This document shows, piece by piece, positions 49,614 to 51,099 of a stretch of DNA of 51,099 nt. The translations under genes were made by a program, and so were the position numbers. The stretch comes from Psychrobacillus soli. GTDB lineage: Bacteria; Bacillota; Bacilli; Bacillales_A; Planococcaceae. Every line of letters starts with the position of its first letter. The stretch's first letter is position 1. Under the pieces are notes generated by a model that was not told the origin of the DNA, did not search any database, and was given only the letters and a program-made list of their open reading frames with translations. The stretch spans positions 1 to 51,099 of the forward strand of contig NZ_VDGG01000014.1 in assembly GCF_006861775.1 (NCBI RefSeq), given 5' to 3'.

Positions 49614-50849
49614 ATGTTAGAAAGTTTTTTTGTCAATATTTTATTTATTGTTTTACCTATGTTACTTATTAATGTCTTTTTTGATATGAATGAAAGACGA
49701 TATGAGAAATTGTTTTTCTTGTTCTTTTTCGCTCTCTCGATGATTCTATGTATGAATTTTCCGTTTGTTTTGGAAGCTGGCGTAATTTATGATTTACGAT
49801 ATATCCCATTTACTATAGTTGCGTTATACGGTGGATATAAAGGTGTATTTCCACTTTTTGTACTATTAAATATACAGCGATTTATAATAGGTGGGGAAGG
49901 TGCGTTTCAGTCATTCGTATTAGCAACGGTTGTTTTTATTGTGCTGCCGCTCATGTCTAAGCGTTTTAAAGCGTATCATTCAAAAAAGCGGGTTATCATT
50001 GGTGTTTACAGCGCGGTAATTGTAGTTTTAGTTTATTTATTAGCATTGGCTCTATTTTTAGGGGAACTAACGTCTGAATTTTGGACACTTGCTTTTTATG
50101 CATTGACTATCCAAGCAAGTGTAATGGCGATAAATCTAATTTTGATAGAAAAAATGATATCCAATAAAAAAAAGCGAGAATATATTCTTTGGGCGGAGCA
50201 GCTCCATGTCATGGGAGAGCTTTCAGCAAGTGTTTCACACGAATTACGAAACCCTTTAACGGCGACGAAAGGCTTTCTACAATTATTAGCTACATCTGAA
50301 ACGAACACGAGTAAAGACCAATTGTATATCGATTACTCTTTAAAAGAAGTGAAGCAAGCGGAAAAAATTTTGAATGATTATTTGGCATTTTCAAAGCCAC
50401 AGTCAGAACATATGATTTATTCGGATTTAAAGGAAGAAATCCAGTATGTAAAGGATATGTTGCTGCCATTTGCGACCATCCATAATGTCAAAATCCGCTT
50501 CCATTTTTCTAATTCGTTGAAAAAAAAATATGACCAAAATCAGATGAAGCAGTGTTTGCTTAATTTGCTGAATAATGGAATCTTGTCTATGAAAGAAAAG
50601 GGAGGTATTCTTTCTATTACCGTAAAAGAGGAAGGAAAGAATATCATCATCCGAATAGCAGATGATGGGATCGGTATGACAAAGGATGAGCTCCGTCACC
50701 TTGGGAAACCCTATTATTCCTTTAGAAAAGATGGAACTGGTCTTGGTATGTTAATGGTTTACGGAACGATCGTGAAACTAAATGGGAATATTGATGTCCA
50801 AAGTAAAGTTGGAGAGGGAACAATCTTTACAATCGCTATTCCTACATAA
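49614..50849 (+). CDS. Membrane sensor histidine kinase (KinB-like)
   Basis: A 411-residue histidine kinase. Six hydrophobic helices (about 1-185) form a membrane sensor of the 5TM-5TMR-LYT type (DLRYIPFTIVALYGGYKGVFPLFVLLN in parts), then HisKA with ELSASVSHELRNPLTATKGFL and the phosphorylated H209, then the ATPase: N box QCLLNLLNNGI, G1 RIADDGIGM, F box PYYSFRKDG, G2 TGLGM. The same layout is found in KinB, which starts the sporulation phosphorelay. No response regulator gene adjoins, fitting an orphan phosphorelay kinase. AGGAGGAT precedes the ATG. Confidence 0.85.
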   Translation: MLESFFVNILFIVLPMLLINVFFDMNERRYEKLFFLFFFALSMILCMNFPFVLEAGVIYDLRYIPFTIVALYGGYKGVFPLFVLLNIQRFIIGGEGAFQSFVLATVVFIVLPLMSKRFKAYHSKKRVIIGVYSAVIVVLVYLLALALFLGELTSEFWTLAFYALTIQASVMAINLILIEKMISNKKKREYILWAEQLHVMGELSASVSHELRNPLTATKGFLQLLATSETNTSKDQLYIDYSLKEVKQAEKILNDYLAFSKPQSEHMIYSDLKEEIQYVKDMLLPFATIHNVKIRFHFSNSLKKKYDQNQMKQCLLNLLNNGILSMKEKGGILSITVKEEGKNIIIRIADDGIGMTKDELRHLGKPYYSFRKDGTGLGMLMVYGTIVKLNGNIDVQSKVGEGTIFTIAIPT

Positions 50850-50857
50850 AGAGGAAG

Positions 50858-50889
50858 AAAAAGGATGTGCTAAGCTGCACATCCTTTTT
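50858..50889 (+). terminator. Terminator after the histidine kinase gene
   Basis: AAAAAGGATGTGC (50858-50870) and GCACATCCTTTTT (50877-50889) are perfect arms with a 6-base loop. Confidence 0.9.
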
Positions 50890-50996
50890 ATTGTACATAA
50901 TATAGGAATAATGCGTCGTAAAAAGTGTTCACTATCCTTCGCACTGCATTCCTCTTCAAACTCGCAACTTTTATAAATAATGCGTCCAATTCCTGG

Positions 50997-51082
50997 TCGT
51001 TTCACTCCAAGTAAACTTGCTATTTTAATAAATTGGTTGCTTTCACCAGCAATTTGGTTGCTCTCATGTTGATTTGATTGCT
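50997..51082. repeat. Dispersed TTGGTTGCT-type intergenic repeat, copy 2
   Basis: The stretch holds GTCGTTTCACTCCAAGTAAA then CTTGCTATTTTAATA and repeated units ATTGGTTGCTTTCACC, TTTGGTTGCTCTCAT and TTTGATTGCTTTCGG spaced by about 20 bases. It aligns with 8034-8110. The final 250 bases hold no supportable gene. Confidence 0.6.
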
Positions 51083-51099
51083 TTCGGAATAGAAATGGT

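Noticed and set aside
51005-51085. Short repeated TTGGTTGCT units that could suggest a CRISPR array
   Set aside because: Units are under 20 bases, imperfect, with no regular unique spacers and no cas genes; a dispersed intergenic repeat explains them.

Overview
The window looks like chromosome of a low-GC, spore-forming member of the Bacillales, most likely Planococcaceae (Sporosarcina/Psychrobacillus/Paenisporosarcina-like). The reasons are AT-rich intergenic DNA, strong AGGAGG ribosome sites, TTG/GTG starts, a yhcEFGHI-type operon, spore-surface-like proteins, a KinB-like histidine kinase, and GC-rich palindromic intergenic repeats built around TTTTCGCTGCAGG and CTTTCCGCGGG. All assignments come from reading the sequence; no database search was run.

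Layout. 0.2-4 kb: a GntR-regulated ABC export operon (yhcEFGHI type). 4.3-5.4 kb: two convergent small beta-rich genes, possibly spore surface, separated by an excellent bidirectional terminator. 5.6-8.7 kb: a DinB protein, a decayed ECF sigma/anti-sigma locus with its lipoprotein, and two small membrane proteins. 9.1-20.4 kb: catabolic island A, made of a cupin, a class III CoA-transferase, a Gfo/Idh/MocA oxidoreductase, a DUF993 aldolase-like enzyme, an acyl-CoA dehydrogenase, a three-gene TRAP transporter, a zinc alcohol dehydrogenase, an enoyl-CoA hydratase and a LacI-type regulator. It begins with a good promoter and two matching palindromic operators. 20.4-22.9 kb: a gene graveyard with an SDR relic, the tail of a LysM/GH18 gene, a frameshifted TnpB fragment fused in frame to an unknown gene, and an orphan SUKH immunity-like protein. 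23-27.5 kb: methyltransferase, NUDIX hydrolase, secreted protein, HAD phosphatase, SelO. 27.6-42.7 kb: catabolic island B for sialic acids, holding nanA, a five-gene Opp/Dpp-type ABC transporter, an uncharacterised beta-propeller glycosidase-like protein, a cytoplasmic-looking sialidase, an SGNH esterase, nanE, nanK, an RpiR regulator, nagA and nagB. It starts at an extended -10 promoter overlapped by a CcpA cre site. 43-51 kb: a LysM/GH18 hydrolase, two GNAT acetyltransferases, a bile-acid:sodium-symporter-family protein, an AarF/ABC1 kinase-like protein and a histidine kinase.

How the genes work together. Island B encodes every step from a sialylated or O-acetylated substrate to fructose-6-phosphate: import, deacetylation, sialidase cleavage, Neu5Ac to ManNAc, ManNAc-6-P, GlcNAc-6-P, GlcN-6-P, Fru-6-P. 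No sialidase or esterase signal peptide is seen, so an import-first, cleave-inside scheme is likely. Island A joins sugar-type chemistry (Gfo/Idh/MocA plus DUF993) to carnitine-operon-like CoA chemistry (CoA-transferase, acyl-CoA dehydrogenase, crotonase) behind a carboxylate importer. I do not know a described pathway with this gene set, and it is the best candidate here for an undescribed system.
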